Below, piece after piece: positions 46,771-55,500 of a stretch of 64,000 nt of DNA. The notes under the pieces are model-generated. The model saw nothing but the letters and a program-made list of their open reading frames with translations, was not told where the DNA came from and searched no databases. A program made the translations under genes and the position numbers. Source of the stretch: Chloroflexota bacterium (GTDB lineage: Bacteria; Chloroflexota; Dehalococcoidia; JACPEP01); assembly GCA_016183425.1 (NCBI GenBank), contig JACPEP010000017.1:1-64000 (forward strand), written 5' to 3'. Positions within the stretch are counted from its first letter, which is position 1. Each line of letters starts with the position of its first letter.

Positions 46771-48171
46771 TCATAACCCTATTTTGGCCCATTTCAGTTT
46801 TCTAAACCCGTAGAGGGCCATTCTCAAAAGTTGAAGGCCATGGCGGAATGTTTTCATCTTGGATTCACCAGCAACCCTTGCTTTATAATGCACTGGCATC
46901 TCCCCGATCTTAAGACCCAGCTTGGCGGCGCCAATAAGCAGATCGAAGTCACCCCAAGGACAGTGTCCCATCTCAATGTGGCGATAGTCTTCCCTGCGTA
47001 AAGCTTTAGTGCCGCAGAGGGTATCTGTGACTCGGCTGGCTAGCAACCAGGTGAAAATAAGGCTGAAGATTCGGTTACCCAGACGATGAAGGTGCCTCAT
47101 AGCTTGCTTTTCTTGGGGGTATATCATTCTGGTGCCATTGGCAAAATCGGCCATGCCTTTATCGATCACTTCAAAAAAGCGGGGGAGTTCCTCTGGCGGA
47201 ACCGCCATGTCTGCGTCCAGGACCATGATGACATCACCCAGGGCAGCATCGAAGCCAGCCTTTACGGCCCCACCTTTGCCCCGATTTGGCCAGTAGGAGA
47301 TCAACTTCAGGTTTTCATATTCTCCTATTAGTTGAGAGACAACCGTTGCTGTCCCATCGGTGGAACCATCGTCAACGACGATAACTTCGGTATCACGTCC
47401 CATATTTGGAAGGCGACGGATGCACTTCTCAATATTTTCCTCTTCGTTGAAGCAGGGAATAATTACTGAGCAAGAAAAATTTCTTGATGTCAAAACCTGG
47501 GGGACCGCTTTGGCCACCAGATATTGCACTACACACAATTTCTTCAGCCCCGGGACAAGGGGGGCTACTTTGTTGAGAAGGTCCGATATGAAAGGAATGC
47601 ATATGGGAAGTAAAACCCTATATCCTGTCTCCTGGATCTCAAAACCAGCCAACCTAAAAAGGGCCACCACATCATCTAGTTGCATCCAGTTGTGGGGACC
47701 TTCAGGCATTTTCATTCGTAGCATTTCGCCAACCCGTAGGATCGGCTCCCATATTGGGTTGACGAAGGATACCACCACCATTGTTGTTGGTTTGCCCACT
47801 GCGTGAAGCTCGTTGATGGTTGCCCAAATGTCAGTAAGGTGCTCCAATACGTCCTGTATGATTATGTAGTCGTATTTTTGTCCTCCGTCTAGCTGTTCGA
47901 CGCCGCCGTATTTGAAGGATAGCTCGGGGTATTCTTCCTGAGCTCTCCTTACCATCTCCCGGCTAAGGCCGATGCAAGTTCCCTTCTGGGGTCTTAAGGA
48001 CGATAAAACACCCGCTGAGCCGGTCCCTATTTCCAGAACATCACTGCCCGGTGGAACAAACGTTGCAAAGAGTTCCCTTATGCGGGTGAAATAATAATCG
48101 GCTTTCTTCACCCACTTTTGATAGTCCTCGGCAATATTGTCTAGATGTTGGGCAACATCTACTTTGTTCAT
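46771..48171 (-). CDS. Fused SAM methyltransferase + GT2 glycosyltransferase
   Basis: N-terminal DVLEIGTGSAGVLSSLRPQKGTCIGLS, C-terminal SVIIPCFNEEENIEKCIRRLPNMGRDTEVIVVDDGSTDGTATVV...VIMVLDADMAVPPEELPRF. Confidence 0.87.
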   Translation of the reverse strand: MNKVDVAQHLDNIAEDYQKWVKKADYYFTRIRELFATFVPPGSDVLEIGTGSAGVLSSLRPQKGTCIGLSREMVRRAQEEYPELSFKYGGVEQLDGGQKYDYIIIQDVLEHLTDIWATINELHAVGKPTTMVVVSFVNPIWEPILRVGEMLRMKMPEGPHNWMQLDDVVALFRLAGFEIQETGYRVLLPICIPFISDLLNKVAPLVPGLKKLCVVQYLVAKAVPQVLTSRNFSCSVIIPCFNEEENIEKCIRRLPNMGRDTEVIVVDDGSTDGTATVVSQLIGEYENLKLISYWPNRGKGGAVKAGFDAALGDVIMVLDADMAVPPEELPRFFEVIDKGMADFANGTRMIYPQEKQAMRHLHRLGNRIFSLIFTWLLASRVTDTLCGTKALRREDYRHIEMGHCPWGDFDLLIGAAKLGLKIGEMPVHYKARVAGESKMKTFRHGLQLLRMALYGFRKLKWAKIGL

Positions 48172-48237
48172 GGGCTACCTCCGGTTAAGCATGCCCCCGA
48201 ACTGAGTTGCTTTCCCAAGCCATATTTCAAATGTCCC

Positions 48238-49266
48238 TCACAGATATAGAGTCCGCAGCATCCCTTCGTTGTCCCGCACCCATTTGATGATTTCCTCGTA
48301 TCCATCCTCGATGCCAACGCGGGGCTTCCAGCCGAGCACCTTTTCTGCCTTGGAGATGTCGCTTATGTAGATGACATGATCTGCTTTGCGCGGCTCTGGG
48401 ATATAGCTGTTTCTTAGCCGCTTTTCAAACTTTCTTTCCATCAACTGGGTGGCCTCCACTAAAGATAGTGTGTGTTCTGGCCCACCCCCGATGTTGAATA
48501 CCTCTCCCTTAATCCGGTCCAGGTTATTCATCTCCATCTCCACCAGACGGCATAGGTCGGAGGCAAAGAGCACATCCCGAACCTGTTTCCCTTGCCATCC
48601 GAAGTAGGTAAGGGGTAGGTCGAAGTGGGCGGCGATGGCCCACCAAGCCACCCATCCCTGGGCTACCTTTCCCCACTGCCAGGGGCCGGCGAGACAGGAG
48701 CAGCGATTGATCACCGTCCTCAGGCCGAAAGCGTCGTGCCATTCCTGACATATCAGGTCGGCACAGACCTTGGACAGACCGTAGATGGAGTGGTCGGGGC
48801 CGTCAATGGGAAAATCCTCTCCGATCCCTGGGCAGTCATCCCACACAAAACGGGTCTCCTCTTCGTGGCGAGGGATGGCGTTCACCTTGGAGCCGCAGTA
48901 GACCTTGTTGGTCGACCAGAAAATCACCGCCGCGCCGCTCCTTCGAGCGAACTCAAGGACATGAAGCAAACCGAAGGTGTTGTTGGTGAGGTCAAAAACG
49001 GGGTTGCGGTAGCCATCGATGGCCGATGGCTGGGCGGCCGTTTCCAGAATGACGTCGTAGTCTGTATCCAGTTGCAGAAAGTCCTCAACTTGTCGGATGT
49101 CGCCATGTATGAAAGGGATGTCCAGGGTTCTAAATTGCTCCAGGTTGTATTCAGCTCCTCGCCGAACAAGGTTGTCCATCACCACCACCTGGTGGTCCCG
49201 GGCCTTCAGATAAAAGGCCAAATTGGCGCCCACGAAACCAGCGCCGCCGGTAATAAGAACCTTCAT
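48238..49266 (-). CDS. NAD-dependent sugar epimerase/dehydratase (CDP-paratose 2-epimerase-like)
   Basis: KVLITGGAGFVGANLAFYLKARDHQVVVMDNLVRRGAEYNLEQF, VIFWSTNKVYCGSKVNAIPR, VFNIGGGPEHTLSLVE. Confidence 0.88.
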   Translation of the reverse strand: MKVLITGGAGFVGANLAFYLKARDHQVVVMDNLVRRGAEYNLEQFRTLDIPFIHGDIRQVEDFLQLDTDYDVILETAAQPSAIDGYRNPVFDLTNNTFGLLHVLEFARRSGAAVIFWSTNKVYCGSKVNAIPRHEEETRFVWDDCPGIGEDFPIDGPDHSIYGLSKVCADLICQEWHDAFGLRTVINRCSCLAGPWQWGKVAQGWVAWWAIAAHFDLPLTYFGWQGKQVRDVLFASDLCRLVEMEMNNLDRIKGEVFNIGGGPEHTLSLVEATQLMERKFEKRLRNSYIPEPRKADHVIYISDISKAEKVLGWKPRVGIEDGYEEIIKWVRDNEGMLRTLYL

Positions 49267-49323
49267 TGGCTCCTCCTTAGAACACCCGAGAACACAAGAA
49301 AAGACATCTTCCGGAGAGCCTCC

Positions 49324-50841
49324 CTACCATATGTGGGCCCTTTCCGCATACCAGGTCCACATATTCCACTCCCAGGGGAAGGCGAAGAACTTCCATTGCC
49401 AACGGACCCGAGCCGAAAATTGCATCAGTCGGTAGGCCAGGCGCTTTGCGTGTCGGGGAAGAGTGTCAAGGAAAGGGGCGTCACCCTCAAGGGCTAAGAG
49501 GGGTGGATAGCTGAGCCCGTTTTGTTGGTAGAAGGGGAAGCGAGATAGCCGATAAATGGTGTTTAAGAGGCTTCGCCTCTCTCTGGGGATCCACGGCAGG
49601 TTGGCGATGTTGGCGAACTGGAAGTGGCTCCACTCCTCAAGGGTAACGGGAACCCTCAGGTTGTTGGCTACGGCATCGTGGAACAGAGGAGTGCCAGGAT
49701 AAGGGGTATAGATGAAGATGCCGTTGATTTGGGCTTGCTCGTTAGCTCCCAGGATACCATCGATGGCATTGAAGGTCTGCTGTATATCCTCCTCCGTCTC
49801 AAAGGGGAATCCAACCATGAAGCTGAAGATGGGTACGATGTCCACGGTTTTGCATCGTCGGGCAGTTTCGATCATCTGGTCTACGGAGGTTCCTTTGCTT
49901 ATCCTGGCGAGAAGCTCTGGAGAGCCCGATTCGCCCCCCAGGGTGAGCCTGCGGCAGCCGCTCTGCCGCATCAGCTCTAGAAAGGCGGGCTCATAATGGC
50001 TTGCATAGTCTACCCGGCACGTGGACTGCCACGGCAGGGTCAGGCCCCGGGAGATCATCCCCTGGCAAACCTCCCGAACCCTTTGCTTGCTGACGAAAAA
50101 GTCATCTTCATAGAAGATAAAGGCTTGAGGGTGAAATTGATGAAAGATGGCTTCCAACTGCTCTAACACCAGCTCCGCCTTCTGAAATCGCCATCTTCTT
50201 TTGTTAAAGGCCAGATTGTAGCAGAAAGCACAGGTGTGAGGACAGCCTCGGCTGGTGTTGAGGGTGAAGTCATCATCCTTATATTCAGGCATGGGCAGCA
50301 GGTGATAAGGCAGGGGGCCCAGGGTGTTCAGATCCATGAACCCTCGTCTCCCGTTATTTATTATTTTGCCATCCTCTTTGTACACTACCCCCGCCACCCC
50401 CTCCGGGCCGGCGCCCTCCTCCAGGTGGGACAAAAGCTCCACCAGGGTCACCTCCCCTTCTCCCTGAACGACGATGTCCACCAGCTCGTGCTGGATGGTC
50501 TGTTCTGGGAGGAGGGTGGGGTGGATACCGCCCCAGATGATGGGCAGATCCCCTCTCTCGTGACGGATGTGTTGGGCAATGTCCAGGGCGTTCAGGAGCT
50601 GGACGCCACTCATGCTGCTAATGCCAACGCATAAGGCGTCCTTTAAGTCCACCTTACGATAATCCTGAATCCTAGCATCGACAATGATGGGATTGTACCC
50701 TCTTTGTTGCAATACATGGGCCAGGGGCAAGAGGGAGAGGGGCAGGCTCACGGTGTAGGCCGTTCCCGTCTGATGGGGAAAGTTCCCCGGCCGCCGTCCC
50801 TCAGGATAAAAGAGGATGACATCCTTTTTTGCCGTTGCCAT
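49324..50841 (-). CDS. B12-binding domain radical SAM protein
   Basis: IIWGGIHPTLLPEQTI, NTSRGCPHTCAFCYNLAFNKRRWRFQ, TLGGESGSPELLARISKGTSVDQM. Confidence 0.9.
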   Translation of the reverse strand: MATAKKDVILFYPEGRRPGNFPHQTGTAYTVSLPLSLLPLAHVLQQRGYNPIIVDARIQDYRKVDLKDALCVGISSMSGVQLLNALDIAQHIRHERGDLPIIWGGIHPTLLPEQTIQHELVDIVVQGEGEVTLVELLSHLEEGAGPEGVAGVVYKEDGKIINNGRRGFMDLNTLGPLPYHLLPMPEYKDDDFTLNTSRGCPHTCAFCYNLAFNKRRWRFQKAELVLEQLEAIFHQFHPQAFIFYEDDFFVSKQRVREVCQGMISRGLTLPWQSTCRVDYASHYEPAFLELMRQSGCRRLTLGGESGSPELLARISKGTSVDQMIETARRCKTVDIVPIFSFMVGFPFETEEDIQQTFNAIDGILGANEQAQINGIFIYTPYPGTPLFHDAVANNLRVPVTLEEWSHFQFANIANLPWIPRERRSLLNTIYRLSRFPFYQQNGLSYPPLLALEGDAPFLDTLPRHAKRLAYRLMQFSARVRWQWKFFAFPWEWNMWTWYAERAHIW

Positions 50842-50853
50842 GTTGCTCCTTTC

Positions 50854-52176
50854 TCAGACCACCTTACCCCTGGCAAAAGAGGACAATGGGCGTTTTTGTC
50901 CCTGGTTTCCGTCCAGGTTTCGCCAGGTGCCATGACCGTCCCCCCTTCTCTCTGAAAGGGCGGCGGTGATGAAAGCCAGGGCATCCTCTATCCTCTTCTC
51001 CCAGGTATGGTTTCTTGACACTGTGGCCAGCTCCTCGCCGCTGGCCGGGGGATGGCCAGAGAGGGAATCGCCTATCAGCTCCACAAAGTGGTCGTAGTTT
51101 TTGGCGATGGCCACCACATGGGCAAACTGGTGGGCCACGGGCAGGTCGGTGGTAACCACGGGTTTGCCTGAGGCCATATACTCGAAGAGCTTCAGGGGAC
51201 AACTGGACATGTTGAAATCATTGAGCTGGTAGGGGACGATGGCCACATCAAAGCTTTTTAGGTATTGGGGCAGGGTTTGGTATGGCCTGGCTCCTATAAA
51301 ATGGACATTATCTCTTTCCTTCAACCCCTGCACTACCGGTGAGCTGAGAAAATTTCGGCCACGAGCTGGGGCATAGAAAGGCCCGACTAGAACTAGAGAC
51401 CACTCCGGTTTGGCACAGGCGATGTGATGCAATAGATGGTAATCCACCCTTTCCGACAAGGTGCCCAGGTAGCCAATTCTGGGGCCTTTGATAGCCTCCA
51501 AGTCTTTGGGGACTGGGGTCTGGGGGTGGCGAGCCAGGGAAAAAAGGCTGTGGTCGACGCCATTGGGCAGAAGATGTATTTTAGAGCTAAAGGCTTCTTT
51601 CAAGGTTTTCACTCCAGGGCTGGCAACGAAAACCAGGTCCGCCTGTTGGAGTAGCCTCTGTTCTTGCTCCTGTCTGCGTCGCAGCCCCAGCCGGCTGTCC
51701 AAGGAAAAGGGGGTTAGATAGTCGTCACAGCAGTGGTAAATCAAAAGTTGTCTCGGAATAACCTGGGCGTAGTCCACCTGCCACGGGTAGAAGAGCCAGA
51801 GGACGGGGGCCTCTACCTGGAGCTTTTTAAACGTAGCTCTCAATTGCAAAGAGAGCAGCCACTGATTCAGTTGAACCGGAAAACGAAGCCTTTCTGTAAG
51901 ATGGGGATGGAAGACGAAGAAAGGGGGAAATATCAGGGGATTTTGGCTCCCTACCTTTAGACTATTGTTTTTGAAAACTTGGCCGAGAACCCTCTTTATC
52001 CGGGCGCCATGTTTGGTGGTGCTGATGAGGCTGATAGGCTGTTCCAGACAGATGAGGCGAGAACGCCCCTGGAGCTGGCGGGCTAGCTCCGAAACTACAA
52101 AACGTTGTGTGTGTTCATAGCCCTCTCCCTGCCACGGCAAGGTCATGAAGATGACAAAGTCCGGGTACGTTGTCAT
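50854..52176 (-). CDS. Glycosyltransferase (TuaH/GT4-like)
   Basis: RIGYLGTLSERVDYHLLHHIACAKPEWSLVLVGP...NVHFIGARPYQTLPQYLKSFDVAIVPYQLNDFNMSSCPLKLFEYMASGKPVVTTDLP. Confidence 0.88.
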   Translation of the reverse strand: MTTYPDFVIFMTLPWQGEGYEHTQRFVVSELARQLQGRSRLICLEQPISLISTTKHGARIKRVLGQVFKNNSLKVGSQNPLIFPPFFVFHPHLTERLRFPVQLNQWLLSLQLRATFKKLQVEAPVLWLFYPWQVDYAQVIPRQLLIYHCCDDYLTPFSLDSRLGLRRRQEQEQRLLQQADLVFVASPGVKTLKEAFSSKIHLLPNGVDHSLFSLARHPQTPVPKDLEAIKGPRIGYLGTLSERVDYHLLHHIACAKPEWSLVLVGPFYAPARGRNFLSSPVVQGLKERDNVHFIGARPYQTLPQYLKSFDVAIVPYQLNDFNMSSCPLKLFEYMASGKPVVTTDLPVAHQFAHVVAIAKNYDHFVELIGDSLSGHPPASGEELATVSRNHTWEKRIEDALAFITAALSERRGDGHGTWRNLDGNQGQKRPLSSFARGKVV

Positions 52177-53372
52177 GGCTCTTCTCGCCCGTTGGAAAGG
52201 AACTCCGCCATAATTTGTTCTATCTGGGATGCCCTCTTCTCCCAGGAGTTTTCCTGAGCTAACTTAACCCGCTGCATGACCTGTTTGGGTGAGTCTTGGG
52301 CAAGGCAATGGGCGGTGGCCTCAATAAATTCGGCAATCTCTCCCGCCACCGCTATCACCCCATCAAAGGCCAGTAGGGAAGGAATGGGCGTGGCTACCAC
52401 TGGTTTGCCTGCTGCCAAATACTCGTGTAGCTTGATAGGATACATGGCGGCAGTGGCTTTGTCAACATGCCAGGGAATAAGGCAGACATCCATGGCCTTG
52501 AGGTGGCAAGGAAGCTCCGGGTAGGGTTTTTTGCCCAAAAAATGGACGTTGGGCTGAGCCAGTAATCTATGCCAGGCTGGTCCCAAGTTCCGTGCCTCTC
52601 CGACGATGACTATGTTCCATTGGGGCCGCTCCTGGGCCACTCCCAGCAATAGCTCCAGGTCCATCCGAAAGTCCACGGTTCCCATGTAGCCCAGAATGGG
52701 GTGGGAGAGGCATCCCATGTCCGACGGGATGGCCGTTGTTTCCTCTCTGGCCTGGCTGAAGTGGTGGAAATCGGCGCCGTTGGGCACGTAGTGGGTGTTG
52801 GGGTTCCACGCTCGCCGCGCGCCATAAAGGGCCTGGGAGACGGCGAGGACCAGGTCTACCTTCTCCACTATCTGACGCTCCTCGTCTTTGATCAAAGGGG
52901 CGATCCTCTGGTTTTGAGGGAAGGCGGCTATCTGGTCGTAGCAGTGGTACAGGGTGAGGTGCCACGGCGCCGTCCCCAGCAATCCCCGGGATAGGGGATC
53001 CATGAGCCACAGGATAGGCCGGGCCGGCCGCCCATCGTGGACGATATGTCTCACCAGGCGGCAGAAAAGGGCATCGTTTACGCGGCGGATGACCGGCGCC
53101 ACCAGGGGCACCGCCCTCTGGGGAAGGAGGTGGGTGGCGTAGGGCACGGGGGCGACGAAGGTGTGAACGACCAAGTTCCTTTCACCCCAGTACGGCTTCC
53201 ATCCCTTGAATAGGGTGGGGCGGCCCAAAAGGCGGCGCAACGGCCCTCCGGTCTGTAGCCGCTGAATATAGGCGACCTGGTGTCTCTTGGCCAGCTCCAC
53301 CATGATATGGTAGGCCGGCCCCTCCCAGGAGCCCCAGGGCATGGTGGTGACGCAACATAGGTTATAGGACAC
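52173..53372 (-). CDS. Glycosyltransferase (TuaH/GT4-like)
   Basis: HYVPNGADFHHFSQ, ILGYMGTVDFRMDLELLLGVAQERPQWNIVIVGE, AMYPIKLHEYLAAGKPVVATPIP. Confidence 0.88.
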   Translation of the reverse strand: MSYNLCCVTTMPWGSWEGPAYHIMVELAKRHQVAYIQRLQTGGPLRRLLGRPTLFKGWKPYWGERNLVVHTFVAPVPYATHLLPQRAVPLVAPVIRRVNDALFCRLVRHIVHDGRPARPILWLMDPLSRGLLGTAPWHLTLYHCYDQIAAFPQNQRIAPLIKDEERQIVEKVDLVLAVSQALYGARRAWNPNTHYVPNGADFHHFSQAREETTAIPSDMGCLSHPILGYMGTVDFRMDLELLLGVAQERPQWNIVIVGEARNLGPAWHRLLAQPNVHFLGKKPYPELPCHLKAMDVCLIPWHVDKATAAMYPIKLHEYLAAGKPVVATPIPSLLAFDGVIAVAGEIAEFIEATAHCLAQDSPKQVMQRVKLAQENSWEKRASQIEQIMAEFLSNGREEP

Positions 53373-54588
53373 GCTTCCTCGCTCCAGCGGCCCCTCCTTT
53401 GGCTCCGCTTAAGGCGGACTGGATGGCGGCTGACATCTGCTCCGCCCGATTGTCCCAGTCGTGCTCCGCTACCGCCGCCTGGCGTCGCCGCACCATCTCC
53501 TGGCCCGTTTCCGCTTCGCCTAAGGCGGACTGGATGGCGGCTACGAAACCCGGGCCATCTTGGGCCACGTACACCAAGCCGTCGTATTGGCTGATATTCT
53601 CCAGGGGTACGCTGACCGCCGGCCGCCCCGCCGCCAGGCACTCCCAGAGACGGTTGGGAACCATGGTATAGTGCACCTCTTCGTAGTCTTGTCTAAAGGG
53701 AACCAGGGCTACATCAATGCCCCCCAGGTAGAAGGGCAAGAGGCGGAAATCCTTGCTGCCCAGGAAGTGAACGTTGGGTAGTGACCTCAGAGCGGCGATG
53801 AGCCTCCTGTCTGCCTCTGGCTCTACTGGCCCTATTATCACCAGGGACCATTGAGGGCAGCTTATGGCGATGTGGTGAAGGAGTGCCAGGTCTATCTTTT
53901 GCCCGATGCTCCCCGCCACCCCCACTACCGGCCTCTTGATGTTCCGCAAGTCCTCCGGCAGCGGCGCATTCGGCCCCGTGGCCTGGCGGAAGAGGGCCAC
54001 ATCCACTCCGTTGGGCACCAGCAGGGGAAACCCTGACGGCTGCATCTCCTCCAGGTAGTGGCAGAGGCTGGGGGCGGTGGCAAAAATGACCTGGGCCTGC
54101 TGCACCACCTCCTTCTCCCAGTCCTGGATGGCCTGGTGGCCGCCGCCGGAGGGGTCCACAAAACCGGTGTATTTGTCGAAGCAGTCGTAGCACACCAGCT
54201 TTTCCCCCACCTGACCGATGAAATGCTCCAGGGCCCAGTTAAAATGGACCCACAGTATGGGGTCCCGAAAGTCTAACCTTTCCATTGCCTCCCGTAACCG
54301 TCTCAGGCGGAAGGCCCTGTTCAGCCTCCTCACCGCCCCAAAGCGGGATAGAGGAAGGGGATTGATGGTGGCAAGGGTAAACAGATTGGACTGGGGTTGT
54401 CTTGTCCCCCGCCGCCAAAGATTGCTCCATTCCGGGGGCTTGCGCAGGGGCGTCAGGAGGGATAGGGGAGGCTCAACCCATAGCACTCGGTTCCGGCGGG
54501 CAAGGCGGGACATAATCTGATGGCGCCTCCGCCACAAGCTTCGCCACGGGTGAGTGGCGATATAAACAATATCTTCTCCATCAAGCAC
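53362..54588 (-). CDS. Glycosyltransferase (TuaH/GT4-like)
   Basis: NRVLWVEPPLSLLTPL, LVPNGVDVALFRQ, VVGVAGSIGQKIDLALLHHIAISCPQWSLVIIGPV, MVPNRLWECLAAGRPAVSVPLENI. Confidence 0.88.
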   Translation of the reverse strand: MLDGEDIVYIATHPWRSLWRRRHQIMSRLARRNRVLWVEPPLSLLTPLRKPPEWSNLWRRGTRQPQSNLFTLATINPLPLSRFGAVRRLNRAFRLRRLREAMERLDFRDPILWVHFNWALEHFIGQVGEKLVCYDCFDKYTGFVDPSGGGHQAIQDWEKEVVQQAQVIFATAPSLCHYLEEMQPSGFPLLVPNGVDVALFRQATGPNAPLPEDLRNIKRPVVGVAGSIGQKIDLALLHHIAISCPQWSLVIIGPVEPEADRRLIAALRSLPNVHFLGSKDFRLLPFYLGGIDVALVPFRQDYEEVHYTMVPNRLWECLAAGRPAVSVPLENISQYDGLVYVAQDGPGFVAAIQSALGEAETGQEMVRRRQAAVAEHDWDNRAEQMSAAIQSALSGAKGGAAGARKRVL

Positions 54589-54657
54589 AGCTTTAATCTT
54601 TAACTCGAAGGGGGCATTATCAAAGGTCGCTGCGGTAATGATTCATCTGCCGTCCCA

Positions 54658-55404
54658 CTATCTCTTCACAGCCATGCAGACTACCGAGGAGCCAAAGGGA
54701 AGCTCAAGCCACCGGGAGCTTACCAGGGGGGCCTCCAGGCTGTAGAGGGCGGCGAGGAGATGGTTGAGAAAGGGAGGCAAGGGTTTGACGTCAGATTGGG
54801 GGTGGTCGTGAGAGGAAAAAAAGCGCCGCCACAGCCGAACTATGGCTACCCCTGGGAAGAGAAGGCTGTTGGAGTAGGACACCTTTTCCACCTCAAAGCC
54901 AGCCGCCGCTACCCTGCCACGGAGCTGGGTGGCGGTGTACCGTCTACCAGAGTGCTCGGCTACGTCATGCTCGCTCCACAGGAAATGATAGGCGGGCTCG
55001 CTGACCAAGAGGTGCCCTCCAGAGGAAAGGATCCGATAGCACTCCCGTAGCACCTGGAGATCATCCTCCACCCCCCGATGGTACAGGACACCTAAAACGG
55101 TGACTAGGGAAAAGGTGCCGCTGACGAAGGGAAGTTGGGCAGCAGAGGTCTGAACTAGGCGAGGCAGGCCTCGTTGCTGGCAAAAGGTAAGCGCCAGGCT
55201 GGAGTAGTCAGCGCCATACACCTGGCCATATCGAGAAAGGAAATGGGTGGTGCCGCCGGTGCCACAACCCACATCCAGAATGGTCTGGTTAGAGTCCAAA
55301 CCAGCGTATTTCTCAATCAAACCGGCAACGATGTTCCGCTGGCCCAAAAACCACCAGTGTTCATCCTCTAAGCGAAATAGCTCTTCGTAGACCTCCGGCT
55401 CCAC
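54658..55404 (-). CDS. Class I SAM-dependent methyltransferase
   Basis: YEELFRLEDEHWWFLGQRNIVAGLIEKYAGLDSNQTILDVGCGTGGTTHFLSRYGQVYGADYS. Confidence 0.88.
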   Translation of the reverse strand: MEPEVYEELFRLEDEHWWFLGQRNIVAGLIEKYAGLDSNQTILDVGCGTGGTTHFLSRYGQVYGADYSSLALTFCQQRGLPRLVQTSAAQLPFVSGTFSLVTVLGVLYHRGVEDDLQVLRECYRILSSGGHLLVSEPAYHFLWSEHDVAEHSGRRYTATQLRGRVAAAGFEVEKVSYSNSLLFPGVAIVRLWRRFFSSHDHPQSDVKPLPPFLNHLLAALYSLEAPLVSSRWLELPFGSSVVCMAVKR

Positions 55405-55500
55405 TCGTTCCCTCCTGATATTAGAGCGACCCGACCCCAGGCTTTGAGCAACAAAGGGTCCTGGTGGTACCCACGCGGTCTCCTCTATAGTTGAGTCGTT

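Noticed and set aside
48625-49497. 290-aa plus-strand ORF
   Set aside because: Antisense to the epimerase and rSAM genes; no recognisable motif.
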